Positions 37,362-45,635 of a stretch of 64,000 nt of DNA are shown here, one piece after another. Within the stretch, counting starts at the first letter, position 1, and every line of letters starts with the position of its first letter. The notes beneath the pieces were generated by a model that did no database searches, was not told where the DNA came from, and worked only from the letters and a program-made list of their open reading frames with translations. A program made the translations under genes and the position numbers. Origin of the DNA: JAZKFT01 sp965246935 (lineage in GTDB: Bacteria; Bacteroidota; Bacteroidia; Chitinophagales; Chitinophagaceae); the NCBI GenBank assembly GCA_965246935.1, contig CBDFGC010000033.1, forward strand, positions 56,093 through 120,092, given 5' to 3'.

Positions 37362-38018
37362 ATGACAATTCATAAAGAAGGCTATGCGTCTATTATTATT
37401 GCCACATTCATTACTGCGCTGGTAATTGCCGTTTCGGTATGGCTGGTATATCCGTTTGTACCTGTAATTGCGTGGCTGATGATCGCCGCCATTGTAGTTT
37501 GTTGGTTTATTGTGCTATGGTTTTTTAGGGTACCGGCCAGGGATTACACCATTGGCTCAGAAAAAGTAGTAGCCCCGGCAGATGGTAAAGTGGTAACCAT
37601 TGAAGAGATTACTGATACGGAATATTTTAAAGACCGCCGTATTCAGGTTAGCATATTTATGAGCCCGCTGAATGTGCACCAGAACCGCAATGCCGTAGGC
37701 GGCGAAGTGGTGTACAGCCAATACCATAAAGGTAAATACCTGGTGGCCTGGCATCCTAAATCAAGTACCGAGAACGAGCGGCATAGCGTGGTGTACCGCA
37801 CCAATGGCCGGGAAATTCTGGTAAAGCAAATAGCCGGCGCATTGGCCAAACGCATTGTGAACTATTTAAAGCCGGGCATGGCCGTACAGCAGGCGGCTGA
37901 AATGGGCTTTATTAAATTTGGCAGCCGGGTAGACCTGTTGCTGCCAACAAATGCCAAAATAGAAGTGAGCCTGGGTCAAATGGTACAGGGCGGGGTTACC
38001 ACCATTGCGGAATGGTAG
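37362..38018 (+). CDS. psd: phosphatidylserine decarboxylase (short, PSD-A type)
   Basis: 218 residues. Two N-terminal membrane segments (about 10-55) are followed by the catalytic domain with VVAPADGKVV, FMSPLNVHQNR and the self-cleavage motif FIKFGSRVDLLLP (Gly187-Ser188). Cleavage there generates the pyruvoyl group that decarboxylates phosphatidylserine to phosphatidylethanolamine. The length and the GSR form are those of the PSD-A group found in Bacteroidota. It follows cdsA and a lipoprotein on the same strand but may have its own promoter (TACTTTTG at 37323). Confidence 0.95.
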   Translation: MTIHKEGYASIIIATFITALVIAVSVWLVYPFVPVIAWLMIAAIVVCWFIVLWFFRVPARDYTIGSEKVVAPADGKVVTIEEITDTEYFKDRRIQVSIFMSPLNVHQNRNAVGGEVVYSQYHKGKYLVAWHPKSSTENERHSVVYRTNGREILVKQIAGALAKRIVNYLKPGMAVQQAAEMGFIKFGSRVDLLLPTNAKIEVSLGQMVQGGVTTIAEW

Positions 38019-38036
38019 AAGGCAAAAATGAGCGAC

Positions 38037-38152
38037 AGGCAGTGGGCAATAAGCAAAAATCCATGGTAAATTAACAGATAGATTCTGCCTGTCCACTGAC
38101 AAAATTTTAATGCTAATACATATTGCCTGTTTGCTTATTGCCAATTGCCTGT
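38037..38152. repeat. inverted pair of GGCAATAAGCAA words
   Basis: ACAGGCAGTGGGCAATAAGCA near 38037 recurs inverted as TTGCTTATTGCCAATTGCCTGT near 38130-38152. The same words are scattered near 15930, 26510 and 44000. Possibly decayed palindromic elements. Confidence 0.45.
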
Positions 38153-38238
38153 TATACCTTCTTTCTGTTTTAACAAATAAATTTTGCCCGTTCAATTTAA
38201 AATACCGATAATTTCACAACATCAAAAAAATTTCATCC

Positions 38239-38400
38239 ATGAAAAAAGTACTGGTATTTGCTACAGCAGCTTTGTTGGTTAGCGGTGCTGCTTTTGCCAC
38301 CAAAGGCAAAAAAAGCTGCAGTGGCCATGACTGCTGCAAAGACAAAAAAGAAACGACTACCGCTAAAAAAGACAAAGAAGTTAAGAAAACGAAAGTGTAA
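38239..38400 (+). CDS. small secreted Lys/Cys-rich protein
   Basis: 53 residues. MKKVLVFATAALLVSGAAFA is a textbook signal peptide with an Ala-x-Ala cleavage site. The mature peptide of about 33 residues begins TKGKKSCSGHDCCKD and ends in a Lys/Thr/Glu-rich tail; it has three Cys in one cluster and one His, suggesting metal binding or disulfides. The gene is followed immediately by a perfect terminator, which strongly supports expression. It is below common gene-finder cutoffs. I recognise no family, though small Lys-rich secreted proteins of this type occur in Bacteroidota. Confidence 0.75.
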   Translation: MKKVLVFATAALLVSGAAFATKGKKSCSGHDCCKDKKETTTAKKDKEVKKTKV

Positions 38401-38424
38401 TTCTTTTTATCACATTGAATTGAA

Positions 38425-38460
38425 ATCCTGCCTCTACGCCGTAGAGGCGGGATTTTTTTT
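38425..38460 (+). terminator. intrinsic terminator of the small secreted protein gene
   Basis: A 13-bp stem (38425-38437 with 38441-38453, one G-T wobble) around the loop GCC, followed by eight T residues. It lies 25 bases after the stop at 38400. Confidence 0.9.
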
Positions 38461-38536
38461 GCAGGCTTGCCAACTTTGCGTAATGTGTTTCGATTGTTTT
38501 TATTGACTTTTGTTTTATTGCCTGTTGTTTCTTTTC

Positions 38537-39577
38537 TTACGCCCAGGTAATGTCCCCAGGCTTTAGCGAGGCAACAAAATTATCAGCAACCTGTGTGCCT
38601 TGTACAACCATATCTTTCATGGCAGCAGGGTCAAAAGTAAGTCCGCCGGGGCCGCCATTGAGGGGTTTGGAGGGCTGTATGAAAAATAGCTGTAAGGGAA
38701 CTTTTTCTTCGAACGGACTTACACGGCCTTGGATAGTAAAAAATTCTTTTACCCTGGCCGGATCAATACCGTTGCGAACCATTTTCTGTTTTACAGCGTC
38801 AATGTAGGTAAGGGCTTCGTTATATTGCTGCGGTATAATCACATCGTTTTTGCCAACATCTTCCGTAAAAATGTCAACAGTTCGCTGCAATATTCCAAAC
38901 AAATCTTTCAGTTCTGCGGTATCTACAGGCTGCTCTTTAGCGGATAGCAGGATGGTAAATATTTCGGTGGCGCCGTTGTCAATAGCCATTTGAATACCTG
39001 CATATTCCCGTATACTTCCATCGACAAACTGAAACCCGGGGTTGACTTCACCGGGCACATTTTTATTAACCATAATAGGCTGCATAAATACCGGCTGGCA
39101 GGCGGATGCCAGAATAGCCCGCTGAAAATGATCTGCATTGATACAGGTTCTTACGCCGTATTTGTTACTTGCAGCAGGCTGAGAATCTGTTGTGAAAACA
39201 ACAAGTTGCTCCGTTTGAAGACAGGTAGTGGTTACAAAAACGTTGACGCCGGATGTTTTAATCGCATCGTACTTCTGCTGGGTGTATGTTTTTTGTATCA
39301 GTGCCTTTAACGGGCTTGCATCAAAAATACTTACGGTGTTAATGCGGGCGCCCAGGCGCCCCTGCAGCACAATATTTTCCGTTTTTTGCCTGGTATATAA
39401 ATCTTCCAGCATTTGCATTTCGCCAATAGCTGCCAGTGGCACTATCAGTGACCCGGTGCTGCTACCAACCAGCATATCAAATTTCAGATTAGGAAAACGA
39501 TTAAATAATCTTTTCAATACGCCTACGGCAAAAGCGCCTTTAGACCCACCGCCGCTAACGACCAGTGCCCGTTTCAT
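38537..39577 (-). CDS. patatin-like phospholipase
   Basis: 346 residues with the patatin fold: oxyanion loop VSGGGSKGAFAVG near residue 10, nucleophile elbow VGSSTGSLI (Ser about residue 41) and the catalytic Asp in FVDGSIREYAG near residue 190. It should hydrolyse acyl ester bonds of phospholipids through a Ser-Asp dyad. There is no signal peptide, no beta-barrel domain and no CBASS neighbour (no cGAS/CD-NTase gene in the window), so a defence role has no support here. It may form a pair with the exported protein gene 13 bases further upstream on the same strand. Confidence 0.88.
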   Translation of the reverse strand: MKRALVVSGGGSKGAFAVGVLKRLFNRFPNLKFDMLVGSSTGSLIVPLAAIGEMQMLEDLYTRQKTENIVLQGRLGARINTVSIFDASPLKALIQKTYTQQKYDAIKTSGVNVFVTTTCLQTEQLVVFTTDSQPAASNKYGVRTCINADHFQRAILASACQPVFMQPIMVNKNVPGEVNPGFQFVDGSIREYAGIQMAIDNGATEIFTILLSAKEQPVDTAELKDLFGILQRTVDIFTEDVGKNDVIIPQQYNEALTYIDAVKQKMVRNGIDPARVKEFFTIQGRVSPFEEKVPLQLFFIQPSKPLNGGPGGLTFDPAAMKDMVVQGTQVADNFVASLKPGDITWA

Positions 39578-39589
39578 ATAAATATTTTT

Positions 39590-40108
39590 TTAATCGTTAA
39601 TGTCTTTCGGCTTTGGAAGTTTACTGATCCGTATGCCAATGGAATTTTGCAACCACCAGGTATTCCGGTTATAGTCCCGGTGTGCAGTAAGTGAAATGAT
39701 TAATTTATTGCCCAGATCGGCATTAATGCCGCCACCCAGCAGCCGCTCCTTGTTGGTACCCCACAAATGATCGACGTTCAGGTGCAGGTTGCCGGCACTT
39801 CCAAACATGGGAATCTTAAAAGTCTTCAACTTAAAAGAAATGGTAGGGCCAACAGCGGCCTGCACTTTTTTGCCGGTGTAATACACATCGCCAATGATAC
39901 CGCCCCGCAGCTTGTGGGTAATGAAGGTGTATTGAGGTACCAGTTGAATGCCAGCTACATACAGGTCGGGAAGCTGATGAAAACCGGTAACCATGCCATT
40001 GTGCAGTTTGGCGTGCAGGATAAACTCCTTTGGAAATTCGGTATCGGTTTGGGCATAACCAATAATTGAGAAACGAATCAGCAGAAAGATAGATAAAACG
40101 GTTCTCAT
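39590..40108 (-). CDS. hypothetical exported protein
   Basis: 172 residues starting MRTVLSIFLLIRFSIIGYAQ, a clear signal peptide. The rest alternates hydrophobic and polar residues with many Gly and aromatic residues (GGIIGDVYYTGKKVQAAVG, LLGGGINADLG, WWLQNSIGIRISKLP), consistent with a small outer-membrane beta barrel of about eight strands. An upstream in-frame start at 40168 lacks a signal and was rejected. It ends 13 bases before the patatin gene begins, so the two are probably co-transcribed. No recognised family. Confidence 0.7.
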   Translation of the reverse strand: MRTVLSIFLLIRFSIIGYAQTDTEFPKEFILHAKLHNGMVTGFHQLPDLYVAGIQLVPQYTFITHKLRGGIIGDVYYTGKKVQAAVGPTISFKLKTFKIPMFGSAGNLHLNVDHLWGTNKERLLGGGINADLGNKLIISLTAHRDYNRNTWWLQNSIGIRISKLPKPKDIND

Positions 40109-40209
40109 ACTGTATGATGTTTGGGTAAACCTACCTACTAATTGTTGCGGGTACAAAGCAATCAGCAAGATAATTTAAAATAATTTGGTAGTGAAGGATT
40201 AACCCGTTT

Positions 40210-40226
40210 ACTTTGTATTTCAAAGT
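40210..40226 (+). promoter_or_regulatory. dyad ACTTTG-N5-CAAAGT upstream of the 40234 gene
   Basis: ACTTTG (40210-40215) and CAAAGT (40221-40226) form a perfect dyad that ends seven bases before the ATG. Its left half overlaps a TACTTTG -7-like element, so a bound dimer would block the promoter. The same design occurs at 41354-41370. Confidence 0.6.
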
Positions 40227-40233
40227 GCTTTTT

Positions 40234-40890
40234 ATGACTACTGATCAGCGGCCCCTGGAAGCCATCCAGGATATAAAAAAAATGATGGAACGCAGTAGCC
40301 GTTTCATTAGCCTGAGTGGCTGGAGTGGGGTAGCGGCAGGCAGCTGTGCTTTGATAGGAGCAGCATTGGCTTATCCGTATATTCATGGCGGAAAAGGGTT
40401 GTTCATTAACCAGAACTTAGGCTTATTACAGTTGTCGGCAGGCGACTATTTTATACTACTAAACACCTGGGTATTCTGGATTGCAGTTGGCACATTCGTA
40501 GCTGCATTGGCAAGTGCATTTTTATTTACCTGGATGAAAACAAAAAAACAAGGCCTGCCCATTTGGGGCAATGCTTCCCGCCGCCTGATGATAAACGTAA
40601 TGATACCGATGATTGCCGGTGGTATATTTTTATTTCGCATGATTTACTTTGAGGGTACGGCAGGATTAATAGGACCGGGTTGCCTTATTTTTTATGGACT
40701 GGCACTTATCAATGGTTCAAAATATACATTGGGTGAAATACGCTGGTTAGGGCTGGCACAAATTATATTGGGTATTATCAACCTGTGGTTTGTTGGCTAT
40801 GGGCTTTACTTCTGGGCTGCCGGTTTTGGTATTATGCACATTGTATATGGCCTGGTAATGTGGTGGAAATATGAGAAGGGAGCAAATTAG
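40234..40890 (+). CDS. hypothetical membrane protein of a regulator-linked family
   Basis: About 218 residues starting MTTDQRPLEAIQDIKKMMERSSRF. An N-terminal amphipathic helix is followed by about six membrane segments (from residue 30) with short charged loops. The start ATG is placed because the dyad at 40210-40226 lies directly before it; an earlier in-frame TTG at 40213 lies inside that dyad. I do not recognise a named domain, though the opening resembles membrane proteins found beside MarR-like winged-helix genes in Bacteroidota. A regulator with that fold follows at 41024, making the pair a likely functional unit. Confidence 0.75.
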   Translation: MTTDQRPLEAIQDIKKMMERSSRFISLSGWSGVAAGSCALIGAALAYPYIHGGKGLFINQNLGLLQLSAGDYFILLNTWVFWIAVGTFVAALASAFLFTWMKTKKQGLPIWGNASRRLMINVMIPMIAGGIFLFRMIYFEGTAGLIGPGCLIFYGLALINGSKYTLGEIRWLGLAQIILGIINLWFVGYGLYFWAAGFGIMHIVYGLVMWWKYEKGAN

Positions 40891-41023
40891 CAAATGTGAC
40901 AATTAGCAAATATGACAATGAATACAGCATACAATCAGACAATAAACAACTGATGACTAATTAGCTGTAATGGAAAGAGCTACATCCGCAGAACTTTAGA
41001 CTTTAAACTTTGAACCTTGTATT

Positions 41024-41335
41024 TTGCCACTACCCGTTAACATAGAAAACCTGAATAAAGTATTTGACAGCCGGATACGGCTGGGCATTATGAGCGCCCT
41101 GATGGTGAATACAGAAATAAGCTATAATGAACTGAAAGAGTTATTGCAGGTAACGGATGGCAACTTAGCCAGCCATATGAAAGGGCTGGAAGAAAACGGC
41201 TTTGTAAAAGTGCAGAAAGGATTTATAGGCCGCAAAACCAACACCTTATATTCTGTAACCAAAGCCGGTGAAAAAGCATTCCGGCAGCACCTGGAAGCCC
41301 TGGAGCAAATGATTAAAAACACACCCGGCAAATAA
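41024..41335 (+). CDS. winged-helix transcriptional regulator
   Basis: 103 residues of the small MarR/ArsR-like winged-helix type: FDSRIRLGIMSALMVNTEISYNELKELLQVTDGNLASHMKGLEENGFVKVQKGF with the recognition helix around TDGNLASHMKGLE, then a wing and a C-terminal helix. There is no effector or metal-binding domain. The start codon is TTG (41024), since the next Met is inside the domain and upstream codons hit a stop. The neighbours on both sides share a dyad before their ATGs and are probably its targets. Confidence 0.85.
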   Translation: MPLPVNIENLNKVFDSRIRLGIMSALMVNTEISYNELKELLQVTDGNLASHMKGLEENGFVKVQKGFIGRKTNTLYSVTKAGEKAFRQHLEALEQMIKNTPGK

Positions 41336-41353
41336 CCTTTTTTTTGATTAAAT

Positions 41354-41370
41354 ACTTTGAAATTCAAAGC
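41354..41370 (+). promoter_or_regulatory. dyad ACTTTG-N5-CAAAGC upstream of the 41377 gene
   Basis: ACTTTG (41354-41359) and CAAAGC (41365-41370) lie six bases before the ATG and 18 bases after the regulator's stop. This repeats the geometry of the 40210 site, including the CTTTT(T)ATG context after the right half. Confidence 0.6.
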
Positions 41371-41376
41371 ACTTTT

Positions 41377-41835
41377 ATGAATTGGAAAATTGCCTTTTCT
41401 GTTTGGTTGAAAGGGTTAGGAATTTTTGCTATTGGCTGCATAATGGTAGGGTCTTGCAGCATGTTCAATGGCAGTGACTTTCCAGTACTCTGTGAAGGCC
41501 TGACAATAGTTATTGTTGATACAATAGCAGTGGTTGTTGTTGCTTCAATAATTAGCTCGCCGGCCATCCTTCTGTATGCAATGAGTTTACATTTAGTGAA
41601 GAGGACTAACATGAGCTACAAAAGTGGTATCGTCTTCCTGATAATAGCAGCCTCGATAGCCGTTAGCCTGGTGGATTTTGTACTGTACCTGTTCGGTGCA
41701 AGCTTTAAAGATGCGTTCGGCTATTTCTTCCGGATACCATTATTGTTCTGCATTGCATCTATTCTTATTTCCCGAAAAAGCATTTGGTTTTATCTGCATC
41801 CCATCAAAGCCTTTGAAGCATTTATCATAGAATAA
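41377..41835 (+). CDS. hypothetical membrane protein
   Basis: About 152 residues starting MNWKIAFSVWLKGLG, with four membrane helices (about 11-30, 40-65, 80-105, 115-135) and short loops. No motif is recognised. It lies downstream of the regulator with the dyad at 41354-41370 in front, and the next membrane gene begins 9 bases after its stop, so it probably heads a three-gene unit through 43990. Confidence 0.7.
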   Translation: MNWKIAFSVWLKGLGIFAIGCIMVGSCSMFNGSDFPVLCEGLTIVIVDTIAVVVVASIISSPAILLYAMSLHLVKRTNMSYKSGIVFLIIAASIAVSLVDFVLYLFGASFKDAFGYFFRIPLLFCIASILISRKSIWFYLHPIKAFEAFIIE

Positions 41836-41844
41836 AATTTGGTT

Positions 41845-42420
41845 ATGAATATCAGTATCGCTTATAACAAGCAACAAAAACTGCAACGCCGCATCCGCAT
41901 TTGGATTGCCTTATTTATGATTGCACTGGTAGCCAGCGGGCTTACCGCATTAGGTGTGGAAACACAGCTATATTATTTATCAGCCATATTTCCCGCAGAA
42001 AACACGGCTATTGGTGGCTGGCTCTGGAAAGTGTATACGGCTTTAAAAGATACCAATCAGCACTACCCTTTTATCGCTTATGGGTTCGACTGGCTTGCGT
42101 TTGCACATATCGTTATTGCCGTTATATTTATCGGCCCTCTGCGTGACCCGGTGCGTAATAAATGGGTCATCCAGTTCGGGCAGATTGCCTGCTGGCTGGT
42201 TATTCCATTTGCGCTACTGGCCGGGGCTTACCGGGGCCTGCCGATATGGTGGCGCCTTATTGATTGCAGCTTTGGCGTTATCGGCATTATTCCATTAAGC
42301 ATTTGCCTCAAATTAATTAACCGGCTGGAAAAATTTCAAACTGCGACCGGCCAGGCTGTACCCTTTTCTAAAACCCCTGTAAATAAAGTTCAATATGATT
42401 CAGCCGATTGCAACCTATAA
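41845..42420 (+). CDS. hypothetical membrane protein
   Basis: About 191 residues starting MNISIAYNKQQKLQRRIRIW, with four membrane helices and a periplasmic-looking loop LKDTNQHYPFIAYGFDW. ATG at 41839 is an alternative two codons upstream. Its last 26 bases overlap the start of the next gene in another frame, which implies translational coupling. No family recognised. The protein likely acts with its coupled neighbour in the membrane. Confidence 0.75.
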   Translation: MNISIAYNKQQKLQRRIRIWIALFMIALVASGLTALGVETQLYYLSAIFPAENTAIGGWLWKVYTALKDTNQHYPFIAYGFDWLAFAHIVIAVIFIGPLRDPVRNKWVIQFGQIACWLVIPFALLAGAYRGLPIWWRLIDCSFGVIGIIPLSICLKLINRLEKFQTATGQAVPFSKTPVNKVQYDSADCNL

Positions 42421-43990
42421 GTATTTTAAAAAAGTAATCCTGCTGGTAATAGCCGGCGCTATATTGTTCAATGCGGTATTCTGGCACGAAAAACTGGCTG
42501 TTAATTTTCTACTGTTTGGTGTTTTTACGATTGCCGCTAACCTGCTGCTCTATCCATCCGTATTTAAAAATGAAAGGGCTAAATGGTTGCTGCTCGCAGC
42601 GGTTTGTTCCTTAATCATGGTAGTGATTTACAATTCGGCAATCAGTTGTGTAGCCGCTATTATGGCTATCCTATTGCTGATGGCTTATTCAAAATACCGG
42701 CACCGGAGCCTGGTGTATGCGTCGGGCAGTGTGCTGCAAACGTATTGGAGTTTTTTACCACAACTGGCAAAAAATATAGGCCCGTTTTTTTCTCAGCAGA
42801 AAATGGTAAGAGTTGCATTTAAAAAGTTTCGGTTTGTTATATTACCCCTGTTATTAGCGCTGCTCTTTTTCGTTATGTACCTGCTGGCCAATAAAGTGCT
42901 TGCCGATGTAGCAACCGTGCTGGCAGAAAAATTTGACCGGTGGATGCAGCCGCTTTTTAGCTGGATAGAACCGCAACGTTTATTATTTTTAGTAGTAGGA
43001 TTTTTTATCACGGGAGGACTGCTGTACCGCTGCTTTTCTACTTTTTTTGAGCAACGTGAAGCTACGCAAACAGATCGGTTACTACGAACTAAAAAACGCC
43101 TTCGTCCGAATGATTGGAGCATCTGGCAAGGCATTACCGGTTTGTTTATCGGCCATCATTCCGGCAGCAACATAGCGTTGAAGTATGAGTACAAAGCTGG
43201 TATGCTAAGCCTGGTGATTCTGAATGTTTTGCTACTTGTTGTAAATGGTACGGATATCGTGTACTTATGGTCGGGCACCCAATATAAACCGGGGTTTGAA
43301 TGGGCGGCTTATGTGCATCAGGGTGCTGAAATACTGGTGTTTTCCATATTATTGGCCATGCTGGTTGTATTGTTCTTTTTCAGGGGAAATCTTAATTTTT
43401 TCTCCGGTAAAAAAAGATTGCAACAAGTTGCTTATATCTGGCTGGCACAAAATGCTTTCCTGGCAGTTTCGGTATGCATCCGTAATTATTATTATATCAC
43501 GCACATGGGTATTGCCTATAAACGCATTGGTTTGTTTGTGTTTGCGTTGCTGGTGTTTGCGGGCTTGCTTTCTGTATTTCTGAAAATCAGGTATGTAAAA
43601 ACAAGCTACTATCTCATTAAGCTGAATGCATCTGTTGCGTTTGCCGTGCTGATCCTTTCCGCATGTGTACAATGGGACGTGGTGATTGCCAGATATAACC
43701 TGGAACATAAAGAGGTAATACCGGTTGATGTTGCCTTCCTGCTTTCACTAAGCGATCATGCGCTACCGGAATTGCAGCAATACAAAGATTTTTTCAACAG
43801 ACCGCAGACAACGCTTCAAAGACAGTATTATTTGGATTATGATACCGGGAAGCCGGCTGCACAATTGGAAAAACGAATTGAAGATTTTTTATATCCTCCC
43901 AAAACATACACCTGGCTTAGCTGGAACCTGGCCGATGCAAAAGCAAAAGGGAGACTACTGCAAAAAAATCCGCTTCAGGCAACGAAATAA
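42395..43990 (+). CDS. DUF4173/DUF4153-like multi-pass membrane protein
   Basis: 531 residues with about ten membrane segments in the first 420 residues and a soluble C-terminal part that ends in a Trp-Leu-Ser-Trp-Asn-Leu-Ala-Asp motif. The pattern SALF-like helices with YLWSG.QY and EYKAGMLSLVILNVLLL resembles the DUF4153/DUF4173 proteins found beside winged-helix regulators; I am moderately sure. The biochemical role of the family is unknown. It overlaps the preceding gene and completes the regulator-associated set. Confidence 0.75.
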   Translation: MIQPIATYKYFKKVILLVIAGAILFNAVFWHEKLAVNFLLFGVFTIAANLLLYPSVFKNERAKWLLLAAVCSLIMVVIYNSAISCVAAIMAILLLMAYSKYRHRSLVYASGSVLQTYWSFLPQLAKNIGPFFSQQKMVRVAFKKFRFVILPLLLALLFFVMYLLANKVLADVATVLAEKFDRWMQPLFSWIEPQRLLFLVVGFFITGGLLYRCFSTFFEQREATQTDRLLRTKKRLRPNDWSIWQGITGLFIGHHSGSNIALKYEYKAGMLSLVILNVLLLVVNGTDIVYLWSGTQYKPGFEWAAYVHQGAEILVFSILLAMLVVLFFFRGNLNFFSGKKRLQQVAYIWLAQNAFLAVSVCIRNYYYITHMGIAYKRIGLFVFALLVFAGLLSVFLKIRYVKTSYYLIKLNASVAFAVLILSACVQWDVVIARYNLEHKEVIPVDVAFLLSLSDHALPELQQYKDFFNRPQTTLQRQYYLDYDTGKPAAQLEKRIEDFLYPPKTYTWLSWNLADAKAKGRLLQKNPLQATK

Positions 43991-44133
43991 TACCAGATTC
44001 AAACAGGCAATGGACAATTAGCAATAAGCAAATCATGTTTGGACATCTGAAATAAAGTCCGCAACTCCATTTAATCCGGTATAACCCTGTCAAACTGTTT
44101 ATAAAATTCTATTCATTCTCTTTTATACTTATT

Positions 44134-44622
44134 ATGAAATTGTTTACTGTTACCGCTCTGGGTATTGCGTTCAAAATCTGGATCATCGCTGTGCTGATGA
44201 ATACAATAGCCGACACGCTTTTACTGGATCGTCTTTCCGGAGATGCTGTAGCGGTTTTTTTCCTGATTGCGTTGTTTAGCAGCCTGTTTTCAGTACCCAT
44301 CTTTTTAGTATTATGGGTAATGGTGTACAGCCTTTTAAAAGGGGGCAGAAATGCATCCTATATTTTAAAATGGTTACTGGTGGCCGGTATAGGCATGGCC
44401 ATCGCCGCATGGGCTTTTTTTACAGGTTCTTTTCGGTTTATGGATAGCGAAACAATGGGGCTTGTAATAGCGGCTCCGCTATCTGGTGTAATTGCTATTT
44501 ATGCCGGTTACGCCAATATTAAAAAAGCCTGCGTAGTTAGGGATGAAGAGAAGAACTTACAGCAAGGCTTTGATATGGCACAACCAACCACCAATGGAAG
44601 TATACCAGACATCGTAGGCTAA
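44134..44622 (+). CDS. hypothetical small membrane protein
   Basis: 162 residues with four membrane helices and a polar C-terminal tail (about 135-162). It is on the same strand as the preceding cluster but 140 bases away and may have its own promoter. No family recognised. It is followed by a GTGGCCGGC/GCCGGCCAC hairpin that could terminate it. Confidence 0.65.
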   Translation: MKLFTVTALGIAFKIWIIAVLMNTIADTLLLDRLSGDAVAVFFLIALFSSLFSVPIFLVLWVMVYSLLKGGRNASYILKWLLVAGIGMAIAAWAFFTGSFRFMDSETMGLVIAAPLSGVIAIYAGYANIKKACVVRDEEKNLQQGFDMAQPTTNGSIPDIVG

Positions 44623-44739
44623 CTCACACTCAGGTTTTAATTAGCCGGCTGCTATTAATTAAGCAGGCCAGCATTGTTGAACACACCTACAGGCATGTTA
44701 CTGCACCAACACCCACCACTAACACTCACTACTAACACC

Positions 44740-44761
44740 GTGGCCGGCAAAGGCCGGCCAC
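44740..44761. terminator. GTGGCCGGC hairpin
   Basis: GTGGCCGGC (44740-44748) and GCCGGCCAC (44753-44761) form a 9-bp GC-rich stem around AAAG. No T tract, so termination is uncertain; it could be another repeat. Confidence 0.5.
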
Positions 44762-44817
44762 GCCACACCATTTCAAAAATCCGGCAAACATTTTTTTCAT
44801 TTCTAAAAACAGGTAAT

Positions 44818-45552
44818 ATGAAAAATTCAGCTGAATGGTTTGACTATTTTAAGACCAACCTGGCCATTGAACGGATTGACTGGAACCTGCGGCCACACAT
44901 CACGATCACGGAAAGAAAAACAGTTTTAGCAGGGCTGCAGGCCTGGCAATTAGGAGAAACCTCTGATGGCCGCAACCTGCTGGAAGCAACCGGAAAATAT
45001 GCGGCCAAAACCAATGACCCGGCTTACGTAAAAGCCGTGAAACTATTTATTAAGGAAGAACAAAAGCACAGTGAAAATTTAGGCCGATATCTTGACCGTA
45101 TCGGCGAAAAAAGGATCAGCAGTAATTGGGGTGATTCACTGTTTCGTAAATTCCGTTACCTGAATAACAGTATGGAAATTTGGACGCTTACGGTGTTAAC
45201 GGTGGAAAGTACTGCACAAATATTCTACCAGTCATTAAAGGACACCACCGGCTGCCAGTTATTAAAGCAAATATGCACGGATATATTGATTGATGAAGTG
45301 GCACATATTGAATTTCAGCGGGAGCGGCTGCGAATCCTGCACGAAGGAAGAAGCACAACCCTGCAAGGCATTTTTTTATATGGCTATCAATTCTTTTATT
45401 TTTCTACTGCAACGGTGGTGTGGCTGGCACACCGTAAAGTGTTTAAAGCAGGAGGCAACACGTTCAAGAAATTTATGCATAAAATGTCGCTCAAGTTCAG
45501 GCGTAATATCCAGCATTTCAAAGTGCAACGGCAACCGGTGCATGTAGCGTAA
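44818..45552 (+). CDS. ferritin-like diiron-type protein
   Basis: About 244 residues starting MKNSAEWFDYFKTNLAIERIDW. Two Glu-x-x-His motifs, EEQKHSENLG (about residue 81) and DEVAHIEFQRERL (about 161), together with additional Glu residues in the helices, indicate a ferritin/rubrerythrin-type four-helix bundle that binds two iron atoms. The C-terminal part has a hydrophobic segment FFYFSTATVVWLAH that may attach it to the membrane. The reaction is unknown. An in-frame frame extends upstream to 44674 but is Thr-rich noise across the hairpin at 44740-44761, so the ATG at 44818 is used. Confidence 0.75.
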   Translation: MKNSAEWFDYFKTNLAIERIDWNLRPHITITERKTVLAGLQAWQLGETSDGRNLLEATGKYAAKTNDPAYVKAVKLFIKEEQKHSENLGRYLDRIGEKRISSNWGDSLFRKFRYLNNSMEIWTLTVLTVESTAQIFYQSLKDTTGCQLLKQICTDILIDEVAHIEFQRERLRILHEGRSTTLQGIFLYGYQFFYFSTATVVWLAHRKVFKAGGNTFKKFMHKMSLKFRRNIQHFKVQRQPVHVA

Positions 45553-45635
45553 TATGTAAGCTGGTGGAATTTGCATACCTGCTGAATTTTTCTATTTCGC
45601 CAATCGAATAATTTCTTTTTACATACAAGTTTCTC

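Noticed and set aside
38537..40108. Patatin-like gene and exported protein as an anti-phage (CBASS-like) effector pair
   Set aside because: No CD-NTase, sensor or defence neighbours, and the partner has a signal peptide and barrel-like sequence. Defence is not supported.
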